Assembly (NCBI GenBank): GCA_020635995.1
Contig: JACJYS010000003.1
Span: 86,001-150,000, forward strand
Reading direction: 5' to 3'
Origin: Chitinophagales bacterium
GTDB lineage: Bacteria; Bacteroidota; Bacteroidia; Chitinophagales; UBA8649
DNA length: 64,000 nucleotides
Part shown: positions 43,485-52,800 of the stretch, piece by piece
Layout of the letters: each line of letters begins with the position of its first letter
How positions within the stretch are numbered: position 1 is the stretch's first letter
Notes under the pieces: generated by a model
What the model was told of the DNA's origin: nothing
The model's input: the letters and a program-made list of their open reading frames with translations, nothing else
Database searches by the model: none
Position numbers and translations under genes: made by a program

Positions 43485-44117
43485 CTATTTTTTTGCTTTT
43501 CTTTTAAAATCTCCTCTTTTCCAAGCCTCTATAAACTGTGCCCAAGCAAACACATTAAAGATGTTTTGAGGTGGAGCTTGACCGGCATAATAAAATTTTC
43601 GTGCTTCTGATCTTAAGTAATAATTGCTGTTTTCTCTACCATCATAAGCTAAATTTTCGCCCATTTCTTTTAAGTATTCTCTCTCTAAATTTCTTAATGC
43701 TCTATCGGTATCTGTTTCTTCCGCTTTGTCTAAACTTAAAAATGCTTGTTTAAACATATCTTTTGTGGGCCAAGGATAAATACGTACCGTATCTAAATAA
43801 TAAGTATTGGTAGTCATTAATTTAACTATTGAATATTTATTGGTTTGCAAATCGGTGGGTATGGCAAATTTGCTGTCTTTAAAACCTATGCAAGAAAAAA
43901 GGATGGTATCGCCTTCTTTTGCGGCAAAAGAAAAGAAACCCTCTTCGTTAGACATTGTACCTCTATTAGTACCACTTATTTTTATACTGGCAAAAGGGAT
44001 ACCCATAAGGGTGTCGGGTGTAAGTATATATCCCGAAAATTGAATGATTTCATCACTAATGTCTTGTGCTTTAGCTACTCCAAATAAAGTTATAAAAAGT
44101 AAAACATAATATTTCAT
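43485..44117 (-). CDS. Carboxypeptidase-regulatory-like domain protein
   Basis: A 210-residue protein with a signal peptide (MKYYVLLFITLFGVAKAQ) and one carboxypeptidase D-regulatory-like beta-sandwich: FSGYILTPDTLMGIPFASIK, GTNRGTMSNEEGFFSF and DTILFSCIGFKDSK. The C-terminal half is charged and helical, ending in RGDFKRKAKK. In Bacteroidota this domain commonly sits at the N-terminus of TonB-dependent receptors; here it is free-standing. It is followed by the TPR and TonB-like genes in the same direction. No defined partner is known. Confidence 0.78.
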   Translation of the reverse strand: MKYYVLLFITLFGVAKAQDISDEIIQFSGYILTPDTLMGIPFASIKISGTNRGTMSNEEGFFSFAAKEGDTILFSCIGFKDSKFAIPTDLQTNKYSIVKLMTTNTYYLDTVRIYPWPTKDMFKQAFLSLDKAEETDTDRALRNLEREYLKEMGENLAYDGRENSNYYLRSEARKFYYAGQAPPQNIFNVFAWAQFIEAWKRGDFKRKAKK

Positions 44118-44181
44118 GTATCAAAAGTAATAAGAAAAAAGTATAAAATATGGAGATTAACAGATATTAGGGTTTTGTATT

Positions 44182-45138
44182 TCACTTCTTAACAAATTGA
44201 GTATATTGTTCATTTACTTTAATAAAATAGATGCCCTCGGGGTAATCTTGAACATCAACATATATACTGTTTGTATTAAAAAGTAATGTTTTTTCTTCTA
44301 CAACTTGACCAAAGTTATTGTAAATACCATAACTTGTTATTTTCTTGTCAATACTTATATTTAAAATAGCATTTGCTGGATTTGGATAGACACTTATGTT
44401 TTGTTTTATTTCTTTAATGGGTGTAGCAGGGCAAATTCCTACTTGCTTGCTTACTAATGTGGTATTACAATTTGCATCTATAAAATAACGCCAATAAGAA
44501 CTACTGGCAAATGGACTCCAATTATTTTGTATGCCAAAAGTTAAAGTATCTCCGGCAGTACTCTCTTTTAAAGTAAAATATCCATCGCACGACATACCCA
44601 GAATAATTGCATTATATATCAATTCAATATTTCCATAAGAAGAAAATAGCTGAAATTCGTCCATTAATTTATTGAAGTTTAAGATGTCTGAACTATAAAA
44701 CTCATTTATAATAAAATTGTTTAAGTGCGAATAATTTTGAGAATGTAGATTATACAATTGCATAAAAGAATCTAAAGGAGCAAAGGAAGAATAATTGCCA
44801 TATTGTACCAAAGTATCTTTCCACGGAATACTATCGTATATACTAAACCGTATCCCCATGGGATAAGAGTTATTTAAAGAAACTTCCCATGTATGCATAT
44901 TAAAATCTTGAGCTTGTGCGTCAATTACAGTAAATAATCCCAGTATTTTTTCTACTTGGGCAATAGGCATTCTAATGCTATCATAATTTACATTAGTAGA
45001 ATCATCTAAAGCGTTAAATAGTAATTGATAATTTATATCATCTCTATAATTTGAATCAATAGTGGCTGTATAAGTACAATTTTGACTTTGAGCCCATGAA
45101 AATAAACTAAAGCTAAGAAAAAATAGAATTGTACGCAT
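44182..45138 (-). CDS. T9SS cargo protein with type A sorting domain
   Basis: A 318-residue secreted protein with a signal peptide (MRTILFFLSFSLFSWAQS), an unassigned middle rich in Tyr, Ser and Asn, and a C-terminal Por-secretion type A sorting domain of about 75 residues with ISVYPNPANAILNIS, YGIYNNFGQVVEE and VDVQDYPEGIYFIKVN. The sorting domain directs export by T9SS and is cut off at the surface. The mature function is not evident. It is transcribed alone. This, with the adhesins, shows a working T9SS in the organism. Confidence 0.88.
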   Translation of the reverse strand: MRTILFFLSFSLFSWAQSQNCTYTATIDSNYRDDINYQLLFNALDDSTNVNYDSIRMPIAQVEKILGLFTVIDAQAQDFNMHTWEVSLNNSYPMGIRFSIYDSIPWKDTLVQYGNYSSFAPLDSFMQLYNLHSQNYSHLNNFIINEFYSSDILNFNKLMDEFQLFSSYGNIELIYNAIILGMSCDGYFTLKESTAGDTLTFGIQNNWSPFASSSYWRYFIDANCNTTLVSKQVGICPATPIKEIKQNISVYPNPANAILNISIDKKITSYGIYNNFGQVVEEKTLLFNTNSIYVDVQDYPEGIYFIKVNEQYTQFVKK

Positions 45139-45270
45139 ATTAAATTAATTTGGAAAAATAAAGATAATAATTTTTACATATTTTTTATCAATTACTGCCA
45201 ATAACTAATCTTGAAAGTTCTAACTTTTAAGAATTTCCCAATTACCTTATTTACAAATTAACTAATTCCC

Positions 45271-45278
45271 TACCTTTG
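45271..45278 (+). promoter_or_regulatory. -7 box for glyS
   Basis: TACCTTTG is an exact TAnnTTTG box ending 21 bases before the ATG. No convincing -33 TTTG was found at normal spacing. Confidence 0.5.
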
Positions 45279-45299
45279 CGTTTCAAAAATTGAATATAA

Positions 45300-46835
45300 A
45301 TGGCTCAACAAGACGATTTGTTTAAAAATATAGTTTCGCACGCTAAAGAATACGGTTTTATTTTTCAATCATCTGAAATATATGATGGGCTTAGTGCCGT
45401 GTATGATTACGGACCTAATGGCGTAGAGCTAAAAAACAACATTAAACAATACTGGTGGAAAGCCATGGTGCAAATGCACGAAAACATAGTGGGTATTGAT
45501 GCCGCTATTTTTATGCACCCACTTACTTGGAAAGCCAGCGGCCATGTTGATGCGTTTAACGACCCACTAATTGATAATAAACAAAGTAAAAAACGCTATA
45601 GAGCAGATGTTTTGGTAGAGGAACACATAGAAAAAATCAACCAAAAAATTCAGAAAGATGTAGATAAAGCCAAGGCACGTTTTGCCGATGCTTTTGATGA
45701 AGCACAGTTTAGAAGCACCAACCCAAATGTGGTACGCAGACAAGAAGAAATAGATGCTATTGAAGCCCGTATGAAAAAATGCTTAGAAAATGAAGATTGG
45801 GCAGATTTTAAGCAAATGATAGAAGATTTAGGTATTGCCGACCCTGTTTCCGGTTCAAAAGAATGGACAGATGTACGTCAGTTTAACTTAATGTTTAACA
45901 CGCAACTGGGAAACATAGCCGGAGAAGAAGGAAAATTATACCTACGCCCCGAGACAGCTCAAGGTATTTTTGTTAATTTTTTGAATGTATTAAACACTTC
46001 TCGCCAAAAAGTGCCTTTTGGTATAGCACAAATAGGTAAAGCATTTAGAAACGAAATAGTGGCACGCCAGTTTATTTTCCGTATGCGGGAGTTTGAACAA
46101 ATGGAAATGCAGTTTTTTGTACGCCCGGGCGAGCAAAAAAAATGGTACGAATACTGGAGAGATACCCGACTAAATTGGCATAAAACATTAGGCTTAGGAG
46201 CAGACAACTATCGTTTTCACGACCATATAAAAACAGCTCATTATGCCGATGCCGCTTTAGACATAGAATTTAATTTCCCCTTTGGTTTTAAAGAACTGGA
46301 AGGTATTCATTCCCGAACAGATTTTGATTTAAAACAACATCAAGAGCTAAGTGGTAAAAAACTACAATACTTTGATCCGGAAATTAACGAAAGCTATGTG
46401 CCTTATGTTATAGAAACGTCTATTGGTTTAGACCGTATGTTTTTAGCTACGCTAAGTGCCTGCTTAAAAGAAGAAGATTTAGGCGAAGGCAAAACAAGAA
46501 CGGTGCTTTCTTTACCTCCTGTGTTGGCTCCTGTTAAAGTGGCTATTTTCCCTTTAACTAAAAAAGACGGCTTACCCGAAAAAGCAAGAGAAATTTTTAA
46601 TAAACTTCGGGTTGATTTAGCCGTAGAATACGAAGAAAAAGACAGCATAGGCAAACGCTACAGACGCCATGATGCCATTGGTACGCCTTATTGCATTACT
46701 ATTGACCACCAAACATTGGAAGACAATACCGTAACCATAAGAGAACGCGACACAATGGAACAAGAGCGTGTAGATATAGACAAAGTTCGTCAAGTGGCTT
46801 TGGAAAGATGTAGCTGGGGGAAAGTGCTGGGATAA
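45300..46835 (+). CDS. glyS: Glycine--tRNA ligase
   Basis: A 511-residue class II aminoacyl-tRNA synthetase of the single-chain (alpha2) type that charges tRNA-Gly. Seen are GLSAVYDYGPNGVELKNN near the N-terminus, the motif 2 region with RPETAQGIFVNFLNVLNTSRQ and PFGIAQIGKAFRNEI, the FEQMEMQFF segment, motif 3 (VIETSIGLDRMFLATL) and the anticodon-binding domain (LAPVKVAIFPL). The insertion between Lys/Arg-rich helices (about residues 105-170) is typical of Bacteroidota. A -7 promoter box precedes it and a hairpin follows. Confidence 0.97.
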   Translation: MAQQDDLFKNIVSHAKEYGFIFQSSEIYDGLSAVYDYGPNGVELKNNIKQYWWKAMVQMHENIVGIDAAIFMHPLTWKASGHVDAFNDPLIDNKQSKKRYRADVLVEEHIEKINQKIQKDVDKAKARFADAFDEAQFRSTNPNVVRRQEEIDAIEARMKKCLENEDWADFKQMIEDLGIADPVSGSKEWTDVRQFNLMFNTQLGNIAGEEGKLYLRPETAQGIFVNFLNVLNTSRQKVPFGIAQIGKAFRNEIVARQFIFRMREFEQMEMQFFVRPGEQKKWYEYWRDTRLNWHKTLGLGADNYRFHDHIKTAHYADAALDIEFNFPFGFKELEGIHSRTDFDLKQHQELSGKKLQYFDPEINESYVPYVIETSIGLDRMFLATLSACLKEEDLGEGKTRTVLSLPPVLAPVKVAIFPLTKKDGLPEKAREIFNKLRVDLAVEYEEKDSIGKRYRRHDAIGTPYCITIDHQTLEDNTVTIRERDTMEQERVDIDKVRQVALERCSWGKVLG

Positions 46836-46857
46836 AACAAACAGAAAACGGATTATC

Positions 46858-46895
46858 ATGACGGAAATTTTGAAGCATGAAAAATTATCCGTCAT
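46858..46895 (+). terminator. Hairpin after glyS, probable terminator
   Basis: ATGACGGAAATTTT and AAAATTATCCGTCAT form an imperfect stem with one bulged base and a nine-base loop. It lies 22 bases after the stop. It lacks a strong T-run, so the assignment is moderate. Confidence 0.45.
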
Positions 46896-46935
46896 CTTAT
46901 ATAAATTAGTTTAGCTTAATTTAATAAATGTTTTA

Positions 46936-46943
46936 TATTTTTG
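46936..46943 (+). promoter_or_regulatory. -7 box for the lipocalin-like lipoprotein gene
   Basis: TATTTTTG fits TAnnTTTG and ends 14 bases before the ATG at 46958. It sits inside the upstream extension of that reading frame, which argues for the later start. Confidence 0.4.
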
Positions 46944-46957
46944 CAAAAAAAAACAAT

Positions 46958-47410
46958 ATGAAAAGAATAAGCTTATTTTTATTTTTTGCAATTAGTATAA
47001 TTTATTTTTCGTGTAACGATAACGATGATGACAATAATGATAACGGCATATATGGTGTATGGAATGTAACGGATGTAAATACATTAGACTGTAATAGTAA
47101 TGGTCAAAGTTTTACTTATACATATACTTATCAAATTTCAATTGATAAATTGGGAGAAGACTCTATTATTATTACTAATTTGAATGAAAGAAATTTTACT
47201 TTTAAAGGTATCTTTACCGGAAGTTCTCTAAGTTTTTCTAACGGTTCTTCAGGTAGTGGGGCTTGTAGTGGTACAGGAATATTCTCTAATAATACCATTA
47301 ACTTTACTATAGGTTGTCATAATGCTAATCTATATGGAGATTATGGAGCAGATTGCCCAAATTTTTATTATATAACTAGTGTTGACAAACAAACTTCAGC
47401 CAATAGATAG
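46958..47410 (+). CDS. Lipocalin-like lipoprotein
   Basis: A 150-residue lipoprotein from the ATG at 46958, with signal sequence MKRISLFLFFAISIIYFSC and an acidic Asp/Asn run (NDNDDDNNDNG) right after the lipobox Cys. The body, starting GIYGVWNVTDVNTLDC, is a short beta-barrel-like domain with repeated polar strands and four further Cys. It is a typical small Bacteroidota lipoprotein with unknown ligand. An ATG at 46928 also opens the frame but would place a -7 box within the gene. It converges with the next lipoprotein gene. Confidence 0.6.
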   Translation: MKRISLFLFFAISIIYFSCNDNDDDNNDNGIYGVWNVTDVNTLDCNSNGQSFTYTYTYQISIDKLGEDSIIITNLNERNFTFKGIFTGSSLSFSNGSSGSGACSGTGIFSNNTINFTIGCHNANLYGDYGADCPNFYYITSVDKQTSANR

Positions 47411-47424
47411 AGAAATATAAAATA

Positions 47425-47892
47425 TTACTCCACATACACCATTTTAGAGTAAGTAACTTCATCTGAATTTTCGTAGTAGTCAATTTTAGATTTGCTGTTA
47501 TTAGGGAAATAAATTTGCATATAAATATCCCCCTTTTCTATAGCTTCAAATGTTTGGCTATAATATATTTCGTCAACATAGGTAAAATGCCACCCACTCA
47601 TAAAAGAAGCATCAAAAAACCAAAAATTAGCATAATCATTTGGATTATTTTGTTGAGAAATAACAATTTTCAAACTCGCATTTTCTTCTAAATTAGCCAC
47701 CATACCATAGCTTTCATATCCTTGAATAGTATCTGTTTCTATTTCTGTAGAGTCTGTTTCTGTCTGTTGCAATATATTTAACCCAAAACTGGTAGAGGCA
47801 GGGTAAGTAATTTTGTTTTTAGGGTCGTCATCTTCTTTTTTACAGGCTAAAATAGTTACAATTAATACTAATAATAAAGTTAAATTTTTCAT
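47425..47892 (-). CDS. Hypothetical lipoprotein
   Basis: A 155-residue lipoprotein: signal MKNLTLLLVLIVTILAC (lipobox Cys17), then KKEDDDPKN and a Thr/Glu-rich linker (TETDSTEIETDTIQG). The remaining domain carries strand-like runs such as ASLKIVISQQN, YANFWFFDASFMSGW and YMQIYFPNNSKSK. I do not recognise the family. It converges with the lipocalin-like gene and is divergent from ahcY. It is presumably exposed in the envelope. Confidence 0.6.
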   Translation of the reverse strand: MKNLTLLLVLIVTILACKKEDDDPKNKITYPASTSFGLNILQQTETDSTEIETDTIQGYESYGMVANLEENASLKIVISQQNNPNDYANFWFFDASFMSGWHFTYVDEIYYSQTFEAIEKGDIYMQIYFPNNSKSKIDYYENSDEVTYSKMVYVE

Positions 47893-48011
47893 TCTTTTTA
47901 AGTTTTGACTTCTAATATAGATGTTTTTTTATAATTAATGTAGATTAGAAACATATAAAAATTAGAATTTTACATTAACAATACTTATATTTCTTAGTAG
48001 CAAAGAATTTG

Positions 48012-48019
48012 TATCTTTG
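48012..48019 (+). promoter_or_regulatory. -7 box for ahcY
   Basis: TATCTTTG fits TAnnTTTG and ends 20 bases before the ahcY ATG. The -33 element is not clear. Confidence 0.5.
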
Positions 48020-48039
48020 CACCTCGTTAAAAAATAAAA

Positions 48040-49347
48040 ATGAGTACAAATACAATGAATTACAAAGTAAAAGATATTTCCTTAGCAGAATGGGGAAGAA
48101 AAGAAATTAGACTTGCGGAAGCAGAAATGCCGGGTTTAATGTCGTTGAGAGAAGAGTTTGGAGCATCTAAACCATTGAAAGGAGCAAGAATAGCAGGCTG
48201 TTTACACATGACTATTCAAACGGCAGTTTTAATAGAAACTTTAGTAGAATTAGGTGCAGATGTAACTTGGTCTTCTTGCAATATATTTTCTACACAAGAC
48301 CACGCAGCAGCAGCTATAGCCGCAGCAGGAGTGCCTGTTTTTGCTTGGAAAGGCATGAACGAAGAAGAATTTGACTGGTGTATAGAGCAAACATTGCACG
48401 CTTTTGAAGGTGGCAAGCCTTTAAATATGATTTTAGATGACGGAGGAGATTTAACCAATATGGTTTTAGACCGCTATCCTGAATTGGTAAAAGACATTAG
48501 AGGAATTTCTGAAGAAACTACCACAGGCGTACACCGTTTATACGAAAGAGAAAGAAAAGGAACTTTAGCATTGCCGGCTATTAATATTAATGATTCAGTT
48601 ACAAAATCTAAATTTGATAATAAATACGGCTGTAAAGAATCTTTAGTAGATTCTATAAGAAGAGCTACAGATTTAATGTTGGCAGGTAAAACGGCAGTAG
48701 TAGCAGGCTACGGAGATGTAGGAAAAGGTTCTGCCGCTTCTTTAAGAAATGCAGGTGTGCGTGTTACGGTTACAGAAATAGACCCAATATGTGCTTTGCA
48801 AGCAGCTATGGACGGTTTTGCTGTTAAGAAAATGGAAAATGCTGTAAAAGAAGCAGATATTATTGTTACCGCCACAGGAAATAAAGACATTATAAAAGGT
48901 GAGCATTTTAAAGGTATGAAAGATAAAGCCATTGTTTGCAATATCGGACACTTTGATAATGAAATAGATATGGCTTGGTTAAATAAAAACTATGGTAATA
49001 CTAAAGATGTAATTAAGCCACAGGTAGATATGTATGAAGTTGATGGTAAAAATATTATAGTATTGGCAGAAGGTCGTTTGGTTAATTTGGGCTGTGCTAC
49101 AGGGCATCCAAGTTTTGTAATGAGTAATTCATTTACTAACCAAGTGTTAGCTCAGTTAGAATTATGGACAAATACTGACCAATATGAAAACAAAGTTTAT
49201 GTTTTGCCTAAGCATTTAGATGAAAAAGTTGCAGCACTTCACTTAGAAAAAATAGGTGTAGAATTAGAAGAACTTTCTCAAGAGCAAGCTGATTATATAG
49301 GTGTACCTAAAGCAGGGCCTTTTAAACCGGATTATTATAGATATTAA
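48040..49347 (+). CDS. ahcY: Adenosylhomocysteinase
   Basis: A 435-residue enzyme that reversibly splits S-adenosylhomocysteine to adenosine and homocysteine, sustaining methylation. It shows the AGCLHMTIQTAVLIETL and TWSSCNIFSTQDHAAAA substrate segments, DDGGDLT, SEETTTGVHRLYE and ESLVDSIRRATDLMLAGK, the NAD-binding GYGDVGKGSA motif (about 228-237), and NLGCATGHPSFVMS plus a C-terminal KPDYYRY tail with conserved Lys and Tyr. Length is as expected. A Rho-independent terminator follows. Confidence 0.98.
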   Translation: MSTNTMNYKVKDISLAEWGRKEIRLAEAEMPGLMSLREEFGASKPLKGARIAGCLHMTIQTAVLIETLVELGADVTWSSCNIFSTQDHAAAAIAAAGVPVFAWKGMNEEEFDWCIEQTLHAFEGGKPLNMILDDGGDLTNMVLDRYPELVKDIRGISEETTTGVHRLYERERKGTLALPAININDSVTKSKFDNKYGCKESLVDSIRRATDLMLAGKTAVVAGYGDVGKGSAASLRNAGVRVTVTEIDPICALQAAMDGFAVKKMENAVKEADIIVTATGNKDIIKGEHFKGMKDKAIVCNIGHFDNEIDMAWLNKNYGNTKDVIKPQVDMYEVDGKNIIVLAEGRLVNLGCATGHPSFVMSNSFTNQVLAQLELWTNTDQYENKVYVLPKHLDEKVAALHLEKIGVELEELSQEQADYIGVPKAGPFKPDYYRY

Positions 49348-49368
49348 TATCTCATAAATTAGAATTAA

Positions 49369-49402
49369 AAATGGCGAGCTAACACAGTTCGCCATTTTTT
49401 TT
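49369..49402 (+). terminator. Rho-independent terminator of ahcY
   Basis: ATGGCGA (49371-49377) pairs with TCGCCAT (49389-49395), and the stem is directly followed by a run of eight T. It lies about 20 bases after the ahcY stop. Confidence 0.85.
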
Positions 49403-49424
49403 GGAAAAACCTTACTTTTACATC

Positions 49425-49847
49425 ATGAAGTATAATGCAAATAATGCCCCTAAACCTGTAGGCGCTTACCCTCATGCTCGTAGAGCGGGCAATTTATTAT
49501 TCCTTTCAGGAATAGGACCAAGAACTACAGAAGGCGACCACAGCGGTGTGCCGGGTTTAGAATTAGATAAAAATGGCAATTTTAAAACTTTTGATTTTGA
49601 AGCTCAATGTCATTCTGTTTTTAAAAATGTAAAAGCCGTTTTAGAAGATTGTGGAGCTAAGTGGGATGATTTAGTAGATGTAACCGTTTTTTTGACAGAT
49701 ATGAAGCGAGATTTTCATACCTACAACAAAATTTATGCTGAATATTTTAAAGATAACCAACCTTGCAGAACTACCTGCGAAATTAAAAGCCTACCTACAC
49801 CTATTGCTATAGAATTAAAATGTATAGCATATTTAGGGAAAGATTGA
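49425..49847 (+). CDS. RidA-family deaminase-like protein
   Basis: A 140-residue Rid/YjgF-family protein from the ATG at 49425; the in-frame upstream TTG at 49401 lies next to the ahcY terminator T-run. It has PKPVGAYPHARRAGNLLFLSG, GVPGLELDKNG, QCHSVFKNVKAVLEDCGAKWDDLVDVTVFLTD and FKDNQPCRTTCEIKSLP with the conserved arginine. The arrangement PVGAYPHAR is that of 2-aminomuconate deaminase-type members, which act on enamine or imine intermediates; the substrate here is unproven. It is near homogentisate dioxygenase, which lies further on the opposite strand. Confidence 0.8.
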   Translation: MKYNANNAPKPVGAYPHARRAGNLLFLSGIGPRTTEGDHSGVPGLELDKNGNFKTFDFEAQCHSVFKNVKAVLEDCGAKWDDLVDVTVFLTDMKRDFHTYNKIYAEYFKDNQPCRTTCEIKSLPTPIAIELKCIAYLGKD

Positions 49848-49904
49848 TAGATGATGGACATTTACAATATAGTTATGCAAAAAAAATCTAAAAGCGGAGC
49901 AGTC

Positions 49905-51542
49905 TTATTTAATTTTCACTTCTTTCATCAGTTCAGACTTTGCCTCTTGCTCATTTGACATTAGTCTATAATTTCCTCCGCCTGTGTTGGCTAAGTTTTG
50001 TATGTATGTTTTCTTCTTTTCGTCTGCCGAGTTGTTTAACTGCATTACAGAAAGACTTATGCCTTTATTCAAATTTGAATTTACAATATTTAAAGCCGTT
50101 GGGCTTACACCAAATTCGCCATCGGTGGCTATAATAATTTTGTTGTTTTCTTTAGGTTTAAAAGATTTAGTAGCAATTTGATAGGCTATTTCTAAGCCTT
50201 TTACTAAGTCGGTTCCCCCACTGGACTCTAAAGTATCTAATAGAATTTTTATTTTTAATTTGTCTTTAACTCCGGCATTTGGATAAAGCAATTTGGCATC
50301 ACCGGAATAAGCTACTAAACTAATATTATCTTCTGGTCTTAGTATATTCATTAAATGGAGTAAACTTGATTTAAGTAAAGGAAATTTCCCCGATTTTAAC
50401 ATAGAAGGCGATACATCCATTAAGAAAACAATATTATTAATTTTTGCTCCTTCCAAACTGTTTTCGTTAGTAGCATCAAATACAGCTTTAGTTACAGTCG
50501 GTTTTGCTATTTCAGGAGCTAAATCTTCTTTTTTTGTCAATAAATTTTCTGTAGCGATAGCTTCTTTTTTTACATCTATTTGGCTTACGGTTCTTTTAGC
50601 ATAAAAAGGCAAAGGTTCTTCGGTGTATTGCAAAAAATTAATATTTGCTTGCTTTACTAAATTATTATATGCTCCGGCACTTCCTGTTTTTGTTGCCGAT
50701 GAATTAAAAGCTTCCACAGCATTGTATAAAAACACCTCTAATTCTTCATCGGTTTTGTTAGACTGCAAAAACTGCTCCGCCCAGCTGGCAATTTCATTAG
50801 CGGTATTTTCTATTTCTTTTTTATGATTTTCCATTTCCAGCGTGCCTATCCTAAACTCGCCTTCTCTTCTTAGTACATTTAAGTTTACTATTTTATTGGC
50901 ATCTTGCAAAGCTTTATTGAGCATAGCTAAATAAGATTTTAATTGTATGTCATTTTTGCTTCTCATAGCCATAATAACATTCTTACTTTGCCCCACTATA
51001 TTTTTTAAAATATACAAATCTTCATTAAGATCTTTCTTTTTAAAATTAATGGCACAAGACAGTGAAAAATCATAGCTTAAATCTACAAATTCCTTAGCTA
51101 TAGCATCTAACTGCTCTAAAATTAGCATACAATCTTTGTAATAATTGATAGTGTATTTAGTGTTTTGTAGTTGCAAGCATAAATTATTAAACATAGTTAC
51201 TTTTGCATACAGCACTACAATATTTTTTTTATAATCAAACAATCTATTCCCTGTATTTTCAGAACCCGGATTTGAAGCTAAAGATTTTACAAAATCTTCA
51301 CTTATAGTTTGAGTAAATTGAAATTTAGGTAGTGTTTTAGCTTGTTTACTTGTGTTCCAAATATTAAGTTGCTGCTGAAAAATTATCAGTTTGTTTTCAT
51401 TAAGGTTAATATGCCAAATTAAGGAGTTGGCTTTTTGTGTAAATTCATTAATTTTCTTTTGCTCAACTTTTAAATCTTGTTGGGCATAAGAAAATTGCAC
51501 TAATGCAATAGACAGCAGTAAAAACTTACTTAATGCACCCAT
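49905..51542 (-). CDS. VWA domain-containing secreted protein
   Basis: A 545-residue protein with a signal peptide (MGALSKFLLLSIALVQFSYA), a long helical N-terminal half (about residues 20-330, rich in Lys/Asn/Gln with heptad-like runs) and a C-terminal von Willebrand factor A domain. The MIDAS motif DVSPSM (about 375-380) is intact, with the distal SGGTDLVKGLE and ATDGEFG elements. VWA domains bind metal ions and protein partners; such proteins in Bacteroidota are envelope components of unknown role. Its start overlaps the end of the homogentisate dioxygenase gene by 13 bases, so it is co-transcribed downstream of it. Confidence 0.82.
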   Translation of the reverse strand: MGALSKFLLLSIALVQFSYAQQDLKVEQKKINEFTQKANSLIWHINLNENKLIIFQQQLNIWNTSKQAKTLPKFQFTQTISEDFVKSLASNPGSENTGNRLFDYKKNIVVLYAKVTMFNNLCLQLQNTKYTINYYKDCMLILEQLDAIAKEFVDLSYDFSLSCAINFKKKDLNEDLYILKNIVGQSKNVIMAMRSKNDIQLKSYLAMLNKALQDANKIVNLNVLRREGEFRIGTLEMENHKKEIENTANEIASWAEQFLQSNKTDEELEVFLYNAVEAFNSSATKTGSAGAYNNLVKQANINFLQYTEEPLPFYAKRTVSQIDVKKEAIATENLLTKKEDLAPEIAKPTVTKAVFDATNENSLEGAKINNIVFLMDVSPSMLKSGKFPLLKSSLLHLMNILRPEDNISLVAYSGDAKLLYPNAGVKDKLKIKILLDTLESSGGTDLVKGLEIAYQIATKSFKPKENNKIIIATDGEFGVSPTALNIVNSNLNKGISLSVMQLNNSADEKKKTYIQNLANTGGGNYRLMSNEQEAKSELMKEVKIK

Positions 51543-52687
51543 GATTTATAATAATCGGCATCTTCTATTTTTAAGGCAAAATCGGTAATTTGAAGTGGCT
51601 TAAATGTATCTACCATTACTGCAAGTTCTTCTGTAGCTTTTTTGCCTATGCTTTTTTCTACCGCTTCGCCATGCGGACCGTGAGGCACACCTAATGGATG
51701 CAAGCTAAACATACCTTCTACCACATCGGTTCGGCTCATAAATTTTGGTGCTACATAATAAAGCACTTCATCGCTATCTACATTGCTGTGGTTATATGGT
51801 GCAGGTATAGCATCGGGATGATAGTCATATAGCCTTGGCACAAATGAACAAATAACCAAACCGGCAGATGCAAAAGTTTGATGTATAGGCGGAGGTAAGT
51901 GAACACGACCTGTTATAGGTTCAAAATTATGTATAGAAAAAGTATAAGGATATAAATATCCGTCCCAGCCTACGGCATCAAAAGGATGAAATTTATAGGT
52001 ATAATCGTATAATAAATCATCTTTTTTAATTTTAATTAAAAACTTGCCTTCTTCATTGTGTGATTTTAATTTTTTAGGTGGATGCATATCTCTTTCGCAA
52101 AAAGGAGAATGTTCTAATAATTGTCCAAATTCATTTCTATATCTCTTTGGCGTTACTAATGGACTGTAAGATTCCACTACCAAAAGTCTGTTATTTTCAT
52201 TATTAAACTCCAATTGATACACTGTTCCTCTTGGTATTATAATATAATCTCCTTCTACAAAAGGTAATTCGCCATATATAGAATGCATAGTGCCTGTTCC
52301 TTTGTGTACAAATATCATTTCATCGGCATTGGCATTTTTATAAAAATAATCAGTCATTGATTTTTTTGGAGCTGCCACGGCAATGCTGCAATCACTATTA
52401 AACATTAAGGTTTTTCTACTTTCTAAAAAGTCATTTTCAGGCTTAACATCAAAACCAAAAAACTTTCTACACTTCATATTATGCGTTAAAGTAGTTTTAG
52501 GAGCAATATTAACAGGCTCGCCCACACTTAAAACTGCCGTAGGCAAGTTGTGATGGTATATTAAAGAGTAAACACTATCAAAACCAATAGTAGAAACTAA
52601 TTCTTCTGAATAGAGCTTTCCTTTTTCGTTTCTAAATTGTACGTGTCTTTTGTTGGGGATTTCGCCTAATTGAAAATATCTTGACAT
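51530..52687 (-). CDS. hmgA: Homogentisate 1,2-dioxygenase
   Basis: A 385-residue non-haem iron dioxygenase that opens homogentisate to maleylacetoacetate in tyrosine/phenylalanine breakdown. Seen are NADEMIFVHKGTGTMHSIYGELPF with the double-stranded beta-helix, IIPRGTVYQLEF, FDAVGWDGYLYPYTFSIHNFEPI, HLPPPIHQTFASAG and SDEVLYYVAPKF, and the C-terminal GMFSLHPLGVPHGPHGEAVE with the iron-ligand histidines. Other pathway genes (maleylacetoacetate isomerase, fumarylacetoacetase) are not in this window. The following VWA gene overlaps it. Confidence 0.93.
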   Translation of the reverse strand: MSRYFQLGEIPNKRHVQFRNEKGKLYSEELVSTIGFDSVYSLIYHHNLPTAVLSVGEPVNIAPKTTLTHNMKCRKFFGFDVKPENDFLESRKTLMFNSDCSIAVAAPKKSMTDYFYKNANADEMIFVHKGTGTMHSIYGELPFVEGDYIIIPRGTVYQLEFNNENNRLLVVESYSPLVTPKRYRNEFGQLLEHSPFCERDMHPPKKLKSHNEEGKFLIKIKKDDLLYDYTYKFHPFDAVGWDGYLYPYTFSIHNFEPITGRVHLPPPIHQTFASAGLVICSFVPRLYDYHPDAIPAPYNHSNVDSDEVLYYVAPKFMSRTDVVEGMFSLHPLGVPHGPHGEAVEKSIGKKATEELAVMVDTFKPLQITDFALKIEDADYYKSWVH

Positions 52688-52800
52688 GGCTTATTGAAGT
52701 TTGGTTTAGTGTGTAAAATTACAAAAAATAAAGTAAGATTTTAACTATAAATAGGTTTACACGTATAATAGTTAGATATTTGCCGAAAATTAGAAATTGA

